This document shows positions 7,944 through 16,903 of a stretch of DNA of 64,000 nt, in pieces. The DNA comes from Zoogloea sp. 1C4. GTDB lineage: Bacteria; Pseudomonadota; Gammaproteobacteria; Burkholderiales; Rhodocyclaceae. The stretch is taken from the NCBI RefSeq assembly GCF_009469605.1, contig NZ_SSXU01000001.1, positions 124,001 through 188,000 of the forward strand, read 5' to 3'. A model generated the notes under the pieces. The model saw nothing but the letters and a program-made list of their open reading frames with translations. It searched no databases and was not told the origin of the DNA. Position numbers and translations under genes: made by a program. Positions within the stretch are counted from its first letter, which is position 1. Each line of letters opens with the position of its first letter.

Positions 7944-9061
7944 CGGAACGGCAACCCGATGTTGCGGGTGGCGATGGCGAAAACCGCATCCACCAGAATC
8001 ACCACGGTGATCGACGTGACCACCGATGCCGTGGTGTTGACGGACAGGCTCTCGGTGTTGGGCTTGACCCGCAGCCCGAAATGGCAGGCGACCAGCGCGA
8101 TGAGCAGGCCGAACACCACGCCCTTACCCAGCCCGATCACCAGATTGGCCATCGGCACGGCCCGGGGCAGCGTGTTGAGGAAGAATTCGTAGCTCATGTC
8201 CAGCTGCAGGTTGGCCGACACCATGCCGCCAAAGACCGCCACCGCCGAGCCCCACAGGGTGAGCAGCGGCATCGCCAGCGCCAGCGCCACCACCTTGGGC
8301 AGCACCAGCCGCACATAACGCGAGATGCCCATCGTGGTGAGGGCGTCCACTTCCTCGGTGACCCGCATCACGCCCAGCTGGGCGGTCATCGCGGAACCCG
8401 AACGCCCCGCCACCAGCACCGATACCAGCACCGGCCCGAGCTCGCGGATGATACCGAGGCCCAGGATGTTGACGATGAACACGTCCGCGCCAAAAGCCCG
8501 CAGCTGCAGCGCCGAGAGGTAGGACATCACCACGCCGATGAGAAAACCCACCAGCGCCGTCACCGGCATGGCCTTGACACCGACCTTGTAGAAGTTGGCC
8601 GACATCTCCCTGAGCGGCCACTGACCGCGTCGGCGTATCAGGTAGAACAGGTCGAGGCACAGCTGGCCGACCAACGCCACAAAGTTGAGCAGATGATGGC
8701 CGAAGCCGATGAGCATCCGACCCAGGTGGGCGGTGGCGTCGAGAAAACGGTAAGGCGGCTCGACCGGCACGCTGACCTCGCCCAGCGCGTCGATGCGCCC
8801 GAAGATGCCTTCGAGCTCGACTGGCAACACCAGCTGCGCAGGACGCCTACGCCCCCAGCGACGCCACAGGAGTAGCGCGCCGAAGCTGTCGAGGCGGGTC
8901 ACGCCGGTGAGATCCCAGCCGGCGGAATCGGGGGTTTCGTCAAGCTGCTTGCGGAAATCCGCCAGCTGCGGCGAGAGCAGGCGCAAGGTCCAGTCGCCCG
9001 ACAGCGCGACCGCCGCGCCATCGCTGCGGATCGCCGGTTGCGGTCGGGCGTCGGGGGCCAT
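7940..9061 (-). CDS. mlaE: MlaE family lipid ABC permease with fused N-terminal STAS domain
   Basis: The 373-residue protein combines an N-terminal STAS-like domain (about 1-95; GWDLTGVTRLDSFGALLLWR) with an MlaE permease domain (about 110-373; IRELGPVLVSVLVAGRSGSA, then TEEVDALTTMGI). In E. coli the STAS protein MlaB is separate; here it is fused. I chose the ATG at 9061 (MAPDARPQ), 11 bases after the ppx stop, because the upstream in-frame sequence lies inside ppx and is Arg/Ala-rich noise. No strong Shine-Dalgarno precedes it, so translation may depend on ppx. Confidence 0.9.
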   Translation of the reverse strand: MAPDARPQPAIRSDGAAVALSGDWTLRLLSPQLADFRKQLDETPDSAGWDLTGVTRLDSFGALLLWRRWGRRRPAQLVLPVELEGIFGRIDALGEVSVPVEPPYRFLDATAHLGRMLIGFGHHLLNFVALVGQLCLDLFYLIRRRGQWPLREMSANFYKVGVKAMPVTALVGFLIGVVMSYLSALQLRAFGADVFIVNILGLGIIRELGPVLVSVLVAGRSGSAMTAQLGVMRVTEEVDALTTMGISRYVRLVLPKVVALALAMPLLTLWGSAVAVFGGMVSANLQLDMSYEFFLNTLPRAVPMANLVIGLGKGVVFGLLIALVACHFGLRVKPNTESLSVNTTASVVTSITVVILVDAVFAIATRNIGLPFR

Positions 9062-9072
9062 CGGCCGGGCGG

Positions 9073-10584
9073 TCAGGCGCCCGCCAGGTTGCGGGCCGGG
9101 GCACGCTCCACGCGCACCTTGAGGGGCAAGCCGATGGCCTGCCACTGGCGTTCTTCCTCGTCGAGCACGGCGGCGGTGAGCGGCAGGTTGCGCAGCCATT
9201 CGCTGTCGGCGATCAGCACGTAGCCACGGCCGTCGCGCTTCAGCCGCAGAGGCGGCACGCCACGCCCGTCGCGGGCCCGATGCACCACCGCCGACAGGCG
9301 CAGGCACAGGATCAGCCGCCATTCCGGGCTATCGGGGCCAAGCGAACTGACCCGCGACAGCTTGCCCCGATGGGCGAGCACCATGCGCGCCAGCCGGCCC
9401 TGATCCATCCGCGAAAAGCCCGGCATGTCGGCGTTGCCGAGGATGTAGGCGCTGTGCTTGTGGTAGCTGGAATGGGCCACCGAGACGCCGACCTCGTGGA
9501 GCATCGCGGCCCATTCGAGGAAGCGCCGATCCACGTTTTCTTCATCCGCCGCGCCGGGTTCGAGCTGCAGCAGGAAGGCCCGAGCGGTTTCGGTGACCTG
9601 CCGCGCGTGGGGCAGATCGACGCCGTAACGCTCGACGAAGGCCGACACGGTGGCGTCGCGCAGATCATGGTGGTGGTAGCGGCCGAGCAGATCGTAGAGC
9701 ACGCCCAGGCGCAGCGCGCCTTCCGAGAAGGCCATGCGCTCGAGGCCGAACTCCTGGAACACCGCCCACATGATCGCAAACCCACCGGTGAGCACCGGCA
9801 GGCGATCGGGGCGGAGGCCCTCCAGTTGCAGGTTGTCGATGCTGCCGGCCTTCAGCATCGCCGCGCGCAGGCGTTCGAGCCCCACGCGGGTGATGCCACC
9901 ATCCGAAAAGCCGTTGAGTTCGAGGATATCCACCAGCGCCTTGGCCGAGCCGCTCGACCCCACCGCCTCCTCCCAGCCCACTTCGCGGTAGGCGTGGGAG
10001 ATGGTCTGGATTTCCTTTTGCGCGGTGAGTTCGGCATCGCGCAGACCGCGCTTGTCGATGCGGCCATCCGGGAAGAAGCGCAGCGAGTAGCTCACGCAGC
10101 CCATGTAGAGGGATTCCAGCGCGATGGGCTCGAAGCTCTTGCCGATCACGAACTCGGTCGAGCCGCCGCCGATATCCACCACCAGCTGCTGCTTGTGGGG
10201 GTTGGGCAGGGTGTGGGCGACGCCGACGTAGATCAGCCGCGCCTCTTCACGGCCGGCGATGACTTCGATGGGAAAACCCAGCGCAGCCTCGGCCTGGACG
10301 AGGAAGTGCGACGCGTTCTTGGCGACGCGCAGGGTGTTGGTGCCCACGGCACGGACGGCCTCGGGCGGGTAATCGCGGATGCGCTCGTTGAAACAGCGCA
10401 GCGCGCTGATGCCACGAAACTGCGCGGCGGCGTCGAGCATGCGGTCGGACGACAGGCCGGCGGCGAGGCGCACCGACTCCTTGATGCCATCGAGGGGATA
10501 GATCTGGTCATTCACAATCCGCCCGATCTGCAGGCGGAAGCTGTTGGAACCCAGATCGATGGCGGCGATCAATTCACGATTCAT
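9073..10584 (-). CDS. ppx: Exopolyphosphatase (Ppx/GppA family)
   Basis: The 503-residue protein shows the actin-like ATPase motifs of Ppx/GppA, AAIDLGSNSFRLQIG near the N-terminus and VDIGGGSTEFVIG near residue 140, and a C-terminal HD-like domain (MLHEVGVSVAHSSYHKHSAYI). It hydrolyses polyphosphate chain ends, or pppGpp in GppA members. The ATG at 10584 gives the family start MNRELIAAIDLGS. It is divergent from ppk1, the polyphosphate synthase, across 169 bases. The mla-type operon follows directly, only 11 bases away, so cotranscription is probable. Confidence 0.95.
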   Translation of the reverse strand: MNRELIAAIDLGSNSFRLQIGRIVNDQIYPLDGIKESVRLAAGLSSDRMLDAAAQFRGISALRCFNERIRDYPPEAVRAVGTNTLRVAKNASHFLVQAEAALGFPIEVIAGREEARLIYVGVAHTLPNPHKQQLVVDIGGGSTEFVIGKSFEPIALESLYMGCVSYSLRFFPDGRIDKRGLRDAELTAQKEIQTISHAYREVGWEEAVGSSGSAKALVDILELNGFSDGGITRVGLERLRAAMLKAGSIDNLQLEGLRPDRLPVLTGGFAIMWAVFQEFGLERMAFSEGALRLGVLYDLLGRYHHHDLRDATVSAFVERYGVDLPHARQVTETARAFLLQLEPGAADEENVDRRFLEWAAMLHEVGVSVAHSSYHKHSAYILGNADMPGFSRMDQGRLARMVLAHRGKLSRVSSLGPDSPEWRLILCLRLSAVVHRARDGRGVPPLRLKRDGRGYVLIADSEWLRNLPLTAAVLDEEERQWQAIGLPLKVRVERAPARNLAGA

Positions 10585-10698
10585 GAAGCAGGCACGAGCT
10601 GCGCCCCGTGGCGCGGAAGCCGGGGATTCTAGCACCCGCGTGCGGCGCATCTGCGCGCCGTCGACACAATGTCGGGTATTGCGAAGCTTCATGATGCG

Positions 10699-10720
10699 GT
10701 AACAAAATCGTCACATACTT
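10699..10720 (+). promoter_or_regulatory. Candidate Pho box upstream of ppk1
   Basis: Two 11-base direct repeats, GTAACAAAATC and GTCACATACTT, agree at seven of eleven positions and resemble the PhoB half-site pattern (CTGTCAT plus an A-rich stretch). They end 33 bases before the ppk1 ATG. A weak -10 (TTCAAT, 10725-10730) follows, the arrangement expected when a Pho box replaces the -35. The match is partial and the PhoB assignment is inferred. Confidence 0.45.
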
Positions 10721-10753
10721 GGCATTCAATCGGACGATTCGACAGGAGAGCCC

Positions 10754-12841
10754 ATGCGTCTAAACGCCCCCGACCGCCATTTCCGCCACGACCATTTCAC
10801 CAACCGCGAGTTATCCCTGCTCCAGTTCCAGCGTCGCGTCCTCGCCCAGGCGGCCGATCCTTCGGTGCCCCTGCTGGAGCGGCTGCGCTTCCTGTGCATC
10901 GTGTCGAGCAACCTGGACGAATTCTTCGAGGTGCGTGTCGCCGGTGTGAAGGAACAACTGCGGCTGGGCAGCGTGGCGCTCACCACCGACGGGCTCACCC
11001 CCGCCATCCTCCACGCCCGCATCAGCCGGGAAGTCCACGGCCTCATCAGCGAGCAATACACCCTGCTCAACGACGTGATCCTGCCGGCGCTGGCCGCCGA
11101 AGGCATCGTCTTCCTGCGCCGCAGCGTATGGACCGACGCCCAGCACCTGTGGGCCCGCGAATACTTCATGCGCGAGGTGATGCCCATCCTCACGCCCATC
11201 GGGCTCGATCCGGCGCATCCCTTCCCGCGGGTGCTCAACAAGAGCCTCAACTTCGCGGTCGAACTCGAAGGCCGCGACGCCTTCGGGCGCAATTCCGGCG
11301 CCGCCATCGTCCAGGCGCCCCGCGCCTTGCCGCGGGTCATCCACCTCCCGAAGGAGCTCACCGGCGTCGATTACGGCTTCGTGTTCCTGTCGTCGCTGCT
11401 CCACGCCCACGTGGGCGAGCTCTTCGAGGGGATGAACGTGCTCGGCTGCTACCAGTTCCGGGTCACCCGCAACTCCGACATGTTCGTCGATGAAGAGGAA
11501 GTGAAGGATCTGCGCGCCACCCTCAAGGGCGAACTCCAGCAGCGCCACTTTGGCGACGCGGTGCGGCTCGAACTGGCCGACAACTGCTCCGAGGCCATGG
11601 CCACCTTCCTGATGAAGCAGTTCGGGCTCGACCCCTCCGACGTGTATCGGGTGCCCGGCATGGTCAATCCGGTGCGCCTCAACCAGGTGCCCGACTGGGT
11701 GGACCGGCCCGATCTCAAGTACCGCCCCTTCCTGCCGGCCCGGCCGCGGGGGCTGGACAAGCGCGAGAACATCTTCGCCGCCATCCGCCGCCACGACATC
11801 CTGCTGCACCACCCCTTCCAGAGCTTCGAGCCGGTGATCGAGATGCTGAAGGCCGTCGCCGACGACCCGGCCGTGGTGTCGGTGAAGATGACCGTCTATC
11901 GCACCGGCACCGATTCGGTGCTGATGGAACACCTCATCCGCGCCGCCCAGAAGGGCAAGGAAGTCACCGTGGTGCTCGAGCTGATGGCGCGCTTCGACGA
12001 GGAAGCCAACATCAGCTGGGCCGCCCGCCTCGAGGAAGTCGGCGCCCACGTGGTGTATGGCGTGTTCGGCTACAAGACCCACGCCAAGCTGCTGCTGGTG
12101 GTCCGCCGCGAGAACGGCAACCTGCGCCGCTACGCCCACCTGGGCACCGGCAACTATCACCCGCGCACCACCCGCTTCTACACCGACTTCGGCCTCCTCA
12201 CCGCCAACGACGAGATCGGCGCCGACGTGGCCGAGGTCTTCAAGCAGCTCACCGGGCTAGGCCAGGCCGGCAAGCTGCGCCACCTGTGGCAGGCACCCTT
12301 CACCCTGCAGCCCAATGTGGTGGCGGCGATCCGCGAGGAAGCCGAGATCGCCCGCGCCGGCCGCAAGGGGCGGATCATCGTCAAGGTCAACGCCCTGCTC
12401 GAACCGGAAACCATCGAAGCCCTGTACGAAGCCTCCCAGGCCGGCGTCGAGGTCAGCGTGATCGCCCGCAGCGTGTGCGCCCTCAAGCCGGGCGTGCCGG
12501 GGCTGTCCGAGAACATCAAGGTGCGCTCGGTGGTCGGCCGTTTCCTGGAGCACCACCGCATCTTCTATTTCCAGGCCGACGGCGCCGAAAAGCTCTACCT
12601 GTCCAGCGCCGACTGGATGGAGCGCAACTTCTTCAAGCGCATCGAGGTCGCCTTCCCGATCCTCGACCCGAAAGTGAAACGGCGTGTAATGAAGGAAGGC
12701 CTGCGTCCCTACCTGGGCGACAACTGCCAGGCGTGGGAACTCGACGGTGACAACCACTATCGCCGCAAGAATCCCCGCACCACCCGCCGCGCGGCACAGG
12801 AAATCCTGCTCAAGGAGCTCACCGGGGTGACGCCCGCCTGA
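10754..12841 (+). CDS. ppk1: Polyphosphate kinase 1
   Basis: The 695-residue enzyme polymerises the gamma-phosphate of ATP into polyphosphate. It begins with the family N-terminus FTNRELSLLQFQRRVLAQA and includes SSNLDEFFEVRVAG. The autophosphorylated histidine is H443 in GYKTHAKLLLVVRR; the second conserved His pair is in FLEHHRIFYF. Nearby GTGNYHPRTTRFYTDFG is also diagnostic. GGAG lies 6 to 9 bases before the ATG. It is divergent from ppx, so synthesis and degradation genes share a control region with a Pho-box-like repeat, suggesting phosphate-starvation control. Confidence 0.97.
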   Translation: MRLNAPDRHFRHDHFTNRELSLLQFQRRVLAQAADPSVPLLERLRFLCIVSSNLDEFFEVRVAGVKEQLRLGSVALTTDGLTPAILHARISREVHGLISEQYTLLNDVILPALAAEGIVFLRRSVWTDAQHLWAREYFMREVMPILTPIGLDPAHPFPRVLNKSLNFAVELEGRDAFGRNSGAAIVQAPRALPRVIHLPKELTGVDYGFVFLSSLLHAHVGELFEGMNVLGCYQFRVTRNSDMFVDEEEVKDLRATLKGELQQRHFGDAVRLELADNCSEAMATFLMKQFGLDPSDVYRVPGMVNPVRLNQVPDWVDRPDLKYRPFLPARPRGLDKRENIFAAIRRHDILLHHPFQSFEPVIEMLKAVADDPAVVSVKMTVYRTGTDSVLMEHLIRAAQKGKEVTVVLELMARFDEEANISWAARLEEVGAHVVYGVFGYKTHAKLLLVVRRENGNLRRYAHLGTGNYHPRTTRFYTDFGLLTANDEIGADVAEVFKQLTGLGQAGKLRHLWQAPFTLQPNVVAAIREEAEIARAGRKGRIIVKVNALLEPETIEALYEASQAGVEVSVIARSVCALKPGVPGLSENIKVRSVVGRFLEHHRIFYFQADGAEKLYLSSADWMERNFFKRIEVAFPILDPKVKRRVMKEGLRPYLGDNCQAWELDGDNHYRRKNPRTTRRAAQEILLKELTGVTPA

Positions 12842-12842
12842 A

Positions 12843-12918
12843 CATCGACCATCGCCCGCACGGCTACCGTTTCGCCCCGCCCGGCGCACGGGAGGGAAGC
12901 CGGACGGCGATGGTGATG
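12843..12918. repeat. Long inverted repeat between ppk1 and the lipoprotein gene
   Basis: CATC-G-ACCATCGCC (12843-12856) pairs with GGCGATGGTGATG (12906-12918): 13 base pairs with one bulged G, enclosing 49 GC-rich bases. It starts 1 base after the ppk1 stop and ends just before a possible -10 (TAGAAT, 12919-12924). There is no T-run, so it could be a 3'-end stabiliser, a weak terminator or an operator. Function unknown. Confidence 0.5.
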
Positions 12919-12945
12919 TAGAATTCCGGCTCGATTCGTTCATCG

Positions 12946-14298
12946 ATGGCCAAACCCATGTCTGTGTCCCGCCTCCGCATCGCCCCTGCCACCCTGATCG
13001 CCGGCGCCCTCGCCGCCCTCATGCTGTCCGCCTGCGGTGGCGGTGGTGGCGACAGCAGCAGCTCCACCCCGGCACCATCCAATTTCGCCGTCGTGGCGGG
13101 TGATGGTCAGGCGACCGTCACCTGGGACGACAACACGGCCTACCAATACTGGCTCTACTACGCCCCGAGCGTCAGCTTCTCGACCGTCGAGCAGTGGAGC
13201 AAGCTCACCAGCGCACAGTCCAGGGTCGGCTACAACAACGACAAGGGCATCCGCCCGCCCATGGTCGTCACCAGCCTGACCAACGGCACCACCTATTACT
13301 TCGCGATGAACGGGCGCGACAACGGCGGCAAGGGCGGTCCGCTCTCCGCCACGCTGTCAGCCACCCCGCGCGCGTCCGGCGACAGCTGGCTGACCGGCGG
13401 CACCTTCAGCGGCAGCCCGACCATGCGCAGCGTGGCCCTGGGCACCGACAGCAACGACTCCACCTCCGTTTACGTCGCTGTGGGCGACGGTGGCGTGGTG
13501 TATTCCGCCCCGGCCTACACCAGCACCAGCGCCCTCACCTGGACAGCCAAGACCACCCTCGGCGGCCAGCTCAACGGCGTGGTCTACACCCTGAGCAAGT
13601 TCGTCTCCGTCGGTTCCGGCGGCAAGACCTGGTACTCCACCACCCCGGGCACCTGGACCGCCGGCACCATCAGTGATTCGGGCACCGCCAACCTCAACGC
13701 GCTGGCCAGCAACGGCGCCACCGTGGTGGCCGTGGGCGACAACGGCCGCATCGTGTACTCCACCGACGGCCAGAGCTGGACCCCCGCCGCCGCTGTGCCG
13801 GCCAGCACGCCCAACCTCTACGGTGTGACCTATTCCGTCAAGGGCCAGTGGATTGCCGTGGGCGCCAACTGCACGATGCTCACCAGCACCGACGGCAGCA
13901 CCTGGACCACCCAGGCCGTCACCCTCAGCGGCGCCGGCTGCACCGATCTGCGCAGCGTCGATACTGTCGCCGTCACCACCAACAGCGTCACTACCTACTA
14001 CTTCGCGGCGGTGGGCACTGGCGCCACGGGCGGTGCCATCGTCACCAGCAGCGACGGCAGCACCTTTACGCAGCAGGCTGACGTGGGCAGCTCACCGCTT
14101 TACGCCGTGGCCGCATCCGCCGACGGTCGCTTCGCCGCCGTGGGCGCCAGCAATGCGATCTACATCGCCACCGCCATCAACACCTGGGTGGCCCCGACCA
14201 CCAAGCCGACGCCGGGTGCCACCATGTACGGCATCACCCGCGCCAACGCCACTTACACGGCCGTCGGCGCGAGTGGCACCAGCATCTACTCGTACTGA
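12946..14298 (+). CDS. Lipoprotein with fibronectin-III-like domain and seven-fold AVG repeats
   Basis: The 450-residue protein has a lipobox LSAC (Cys30), a Gly/Ser linker (31-42), a fibronectin type III-like domain (about 44-142; GDGQATVTWDDN, then SLTNGTTYYFAMNGRDNGG) and a repeat region from 150 to the end. The repeat core (A/S)VG-x-x-(G/N)-x(3-5)-Y/T-S-T-D-G-x-S-W occurs seven times, with VG at residues 179, 222, 263, 305, 356, 399 and 440, a period near 42. Seven such units suggest a seven-bladed beta-propeller of the BNR/YCF48 kind. No enzyme motif is seen. An alternative ATG lies four codons in (12958). Function unknown; surface-anchored binding is likely. Confidence 0.85.
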   Translation: MAKPMSVSRLRIAPATLIAGALAALMLSACGGGGGDSSSSTPAPSNFAVVAGDGQATVTWDDNTAYQYWLYYAPSVSFSTVEQWSKLTSAQSRVGYNNDKGIRPPMVVTSLTNGTTYYFAMNGRDNGGKGGPLSATLSATPRASGDSWLTGGTFSGSPTMRSVALGTDSNDSTSVYVAVGDGGVVYSAPAYTSTSALTWTAKTTLGGQLNGVVYTLSKFVSVGSGGKTWYSTTPGTWTAGTISDSGTANLNALASNGATVVAVGDNGRIVYSTDGQSWTPAAAVPASTPNLYGVTYSVKGQWIAVGANCTMLTSTDGSTWTTQAVTLSGAGCTDLRSVDTVAVTTNSVTTYYFAAVGTGATGGAIVTSSDGSTFTQQADVGSSPLYAVAASADGRFAAVGASNAIYIATAINTWVAPTTKPTPGATMYGITRANATYTAVGASGTSIYSY

Positions 14299-14334
14299 GC
14301 ACTACCGACGCAACACCGATTCATCACCGGTAAA

Positions 14335-14369
14335 AAAGTGGAGCGGCTCCCCGGAGCCGGCTCCACTTT
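14335..14369 (+). terminator. Strong hairpin between the lipoprotein gene and bioA
   Basis: AAAGTGGAGC (14335-14344) pairs with GCTCCACTTT (14360-14369); the inner GGCTCC/GGAGCC extends the stem with one bulge. An A-run precedes and a short T-run ends it, so it fits an intrinsic terminator for the lipoprotein gene. It ends only 19 bases before the bioA ATG, so bioA either starts from a promoter within it or depends on read-through. Confidence 0.7.
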
Positions 14370-14388
14370 GTCCTTCTGAAGCCAGCCC

Positions 14389-15726
14389 ATGTCCGTCGAC
14401 CGCAACTCCGCCAACGCCAGCCTCCTCGGTCGCTCCCTCGCCGCCGTGTGGCATCCGTGCACCCAGATGAAGCACCACGAGCAGCTGCCACTGGTGCCGA
14501 TCAAACGGGGCGAAGGCGCCTGGCTCTACGACATGGACGGCCGCCGCTACCTGGACGGGATCAGCTCCTGGTGGGTCAATCTCTTTGGTCACGCCAACCC
14601 GCGCATCGGCGCCGCCCTCAAGCAGCAGCTCGACCAGCTCGAACACGTGATGCTCGCCGGCTTCACCCATGAGCCGGTGGTCGAGCTCTCCGAACGCCTC
14701 GCCGCCCTCACGCAGCACCAGCTGGGCCACGCCTTCTACGCCTCCGACGGCGCCTCGGCCACCGAGATCGCCCTCAAGATGAGCGCCCACTACTGGCGCA
14801 ACCACGGCCAGCCCGACAAGAACCGCTTCGTCAGCCTCGCCGGCAGCTACCACGGTGAGACCGTCGGCGCCCTGGCCGTCACCGATGTCGCCATCTTCCG
14901 CGACGCCTACGCCCCGCTGGTCCGCGCCGGCACCTGCGTGCCCAGCCCCGACGCACGCCACGCCGCGCCGGGTGAGAGCGCCGTCGACTTGGCCCGCCGC
15001 GCCGCCGCCGCCCTCGACGCCCACCTGGCCGAACACGGACACGAGACTGCCGCGCTGATCGTCGAGCCGCTCATCCAGTGCGCCTCGGGCATGGTGATGT
15101 ACGACCCGGAATACCTGCGCCTCGCCCGCGAGATCTGCACCCGCCACCGGGTGCATCTGGTGGCCGACGAGATCGCCGTCGGCTGCGGCCGCACCGGCAC
15201 CTTCTTCGCCTGCGAGCAGGCCGGCATCTGGCCGGATTTCATCTGTCTCTCGAAGGGCATCTCCGGCGGCTACCTGCCGCTCTCCATCGTGCTCGCCACC
15301 GACGACGTCTTCGCCGCCTTCTACGACGACGACACCGCCCGCGGCTTCCTGCATTCCCACAGCTACACCGGCAATCCGCTGGCCTGCCGGGCGGCGCTGG
15401 CAACGCTCGACATCTTCGCCCAGGACGACGTGCTCGCCGCCAACCGGATCAAGGCCGAACGCCTGGGTGCCGCTTTCCGCGCCGCCATCGGCAGCCACCC
15501 GGCCGTGCGCCACCTGCGCCAGCGGGGCATGATCCTGGCCTTCGACGTGGAAGGCGCACCGGCCGGCTTCTCGCGCCGCTTCTTCACCGAGGCGCTGGCC
15601 CGCGAGCTGCTGCTGCGCCCCATCGGCAACACGGTCTACACCATGCCGCCCTACATCCTCAGCGACGCCGAGATCGATCATCTGGCAAGCCAGACCGCCG
15701 CGGCCCTGGAGGCCAGCCTTGCCTGA
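14389..15726 (+). CDS. bioA: Adenosylmethionine-8-amino-7-oxononanoate aminotransferase
   Basis: The 445-residue PLP enzyme transfers the amino group of S-adenosylmethionine to KAPA, giving DAPA. Typical segments are WHPCTQMKHHEQLPL near the N-terminus, WWVNLFGHANPRI, SYHGETVGALAVTD, ADEIAVGCGRTGTFFACEQ and the Schiff-base lysine K289 in CLSKGISGGYLPLS. It is the first gene of bioA-F-H-C-D and overlaps bioF by 8 bases. The upstream space between hairpin and ATG is only 19 bases, with a weak GAAG ribosome site and no recognisable biotin operator. Confidence 0.97.
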   Translation: MSVDRNSANASLLGRSLAAVWHPCTQMKHHEQLPLVPIKRGEGAWLYDMDGRRYLDGISSWWVNLFGHANPRIGAALKQQLDQLEHVMLAGFTHEPVVELSERLAALTQHQLGHAFYASDGASATEIALKMSAHYWRNHGQPDKNRFVSLAGSYHGETVGALAVTDVAIFRDAYAPLVRAGTCVPSPDARHAAPGESAVDLARRAAAALDAHLAEHGHETAALIVEPLIQCASGMVMYDPEYLRLAREICTRHRVHLVADEIAVGCGRTGTFFACEQAGIWPDFICLSKGISGGYLPLSIVLATDDVFAAFYDDDTARGFLHSHSYTGNPLACRAALATLDIFAQDDVLAANRIKAERLGAAFRAAIGSHPAVRHLRQRGMILAFDVEGAPAGFSRRFFTEALARELLLRPIGNTVYTMPPYILSDAEIDHLASQTAAALEASLA

Positions 15727-16903
15727 GCCCATCGACCCGCTCCTCGAAATCTCCGCCAGCCTCGCCGATATCGACGAAGCCGGCCTGCGCCGCCGCCGCC
15801 GGGTCGTCACCACCCCGTGCGCGCCGGTTGCGGGGCTTGCCGACCGGCCCGACCCGGTCATCGCCTTCTGCTCCAACGACTACCTCGGCCTCGCCGCCGA
15901 GCCCTCGCTGGCCGAAGCCGCCAGCCAGGGCGCCCAACGCTGGGGCGTCGGCTCCGGCGCGTCCCACCTCGTTAGCGGCCATTACGCCGTCCACGACGAG
16001 CTCGAAACACGCCTCGCCCGCTTCGTCGGCATGGACGACGCGCTGTATTTCTCCACCGGCTACATGGCCAACATCGGCGTGATGCCGGCCCTGGTCGGCC
16101 GGGGCGACGCGATCTTCGCCGACAAGGTGAACCACGCCTCTCTAGTGGATGGCGCCCTCCTCTCCCGTGCCGAATTCATCCGCTACCCCCACAGCGACCT
16201 CGCCGCCCTCGCTGCCCGGCTCGAGGCCTCAACGGCCCCGCGCAAGCTGATCGTCACCGACAGTGTGTTCAGCATGGACGGCGACCTCGCCCCGCTGCCC
16301 GAACTCCTCGCCCTGGCCGAGGCCCACAAGGCCTGGCTGCTGGTGGATGACGCCCACGGCTTCGGCGTGCTCGGCCCGCAAGGCCGCGGCAGTCTGGCCC
16401 ACTTCGGACTGTCGTCACCGCGCCTGATCTACATGGGCACCCTCGGCAAGGCCGCCGGCGTCTCCGGCGCCTTCGTTGCCGGCCAGCGGGATGTCATCGA
16501 GTGGCTGGTGAGCAAGAGCCGCAGCTACATCTTCACCACTGGCGCCCCGCCGCTCATCGCCCATACCCTGCTCAGCGCGCTGGATCTCATGGAGCAGGGC
16601 GACACTCGGCGTGCCCACCTCAACGCCCTGATCGCCCGCTTCAAGGCCGGCCTGCGCCTCTCCCGCTGGCAGCTGCTGCCCTCCGACACCCCGATCCAGC
16701 CGGTGGTGATCGGCGACAACCACGAGACCCTCGCCGTCTCCCGTGCCCTCGACGCCGAAGGCATCTGGGTGCCGGCGATCCGCCCACCCACGGTGCCCAA
16801 GGGCGCGGCGCGCCTGCGCGTCACCCTGTCGGCCGCGCACAGCTTCGAGCAGGTCGACCGCCTCGTCGCCACCCTCAACCGCCTCGAGGCCGCGCCGACA
16901 TGA
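15719..16903 (+). CDS. bioF: 8-amino-7-oxononanoate synthase
   Basis: The 394-residue PLP enzyme of the alpha-oxoamine synthase family condenses pimeloyl-ACP with L-alanine to KAPA. Diagnostic segments are [50 protein letters not shown] and the PLP lysine K244 in [16 protein letters not shown]. The start codon at 15719 is TTG (read as Met) in the 8-base overlap with bioA. Codons before [10 protein letters not shown] are few, so the start is well constrained. The stop overlaps the bioH ATG in ATGA. Confidence 0.96.
   Translation: MPEPIDPLLEISASLADIDEAGLRRRRRVVTTPCAPVAGLADRPDPVIAFCSNDYLGLAAEPSLAEAASQGAQRWGVGSGASHLVSGHYAVHDELETRLARFVGMDDALYFSTGYMANIGVMPALVGRGDAIFADKVNHASLVDGALLSRAEFIRYPHSDLAALAARLEASTAPRKLIVTDSVFSMDGDLAPLPELLALAEAHKAWLLVDDAHGFGVLGPQGRGSLAHFGLSSPRLIYMGTLGKAAGVSGAFVAGQRDVIEWLVSKSRSYIFTTGAPPLIAHTLLSALDLMEQGDTRRAHLNALIARFKAGLRLSRWQLLPSDTPIQPVVIGDNHETLAVSRALDAEGIWVPAIRPPTVPKGAARLRVTLSAAHSFEQVDRLVATLNRLEAAPT

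Noticed and set aside
9062-9322. N-terminal extension of mlaE by 87 codons
   Set aside because: It lies entirely inside ppx, is Arg/Ala/Pro-rich and resembles no domain; the STAS domain starts after the ATG at 9061.
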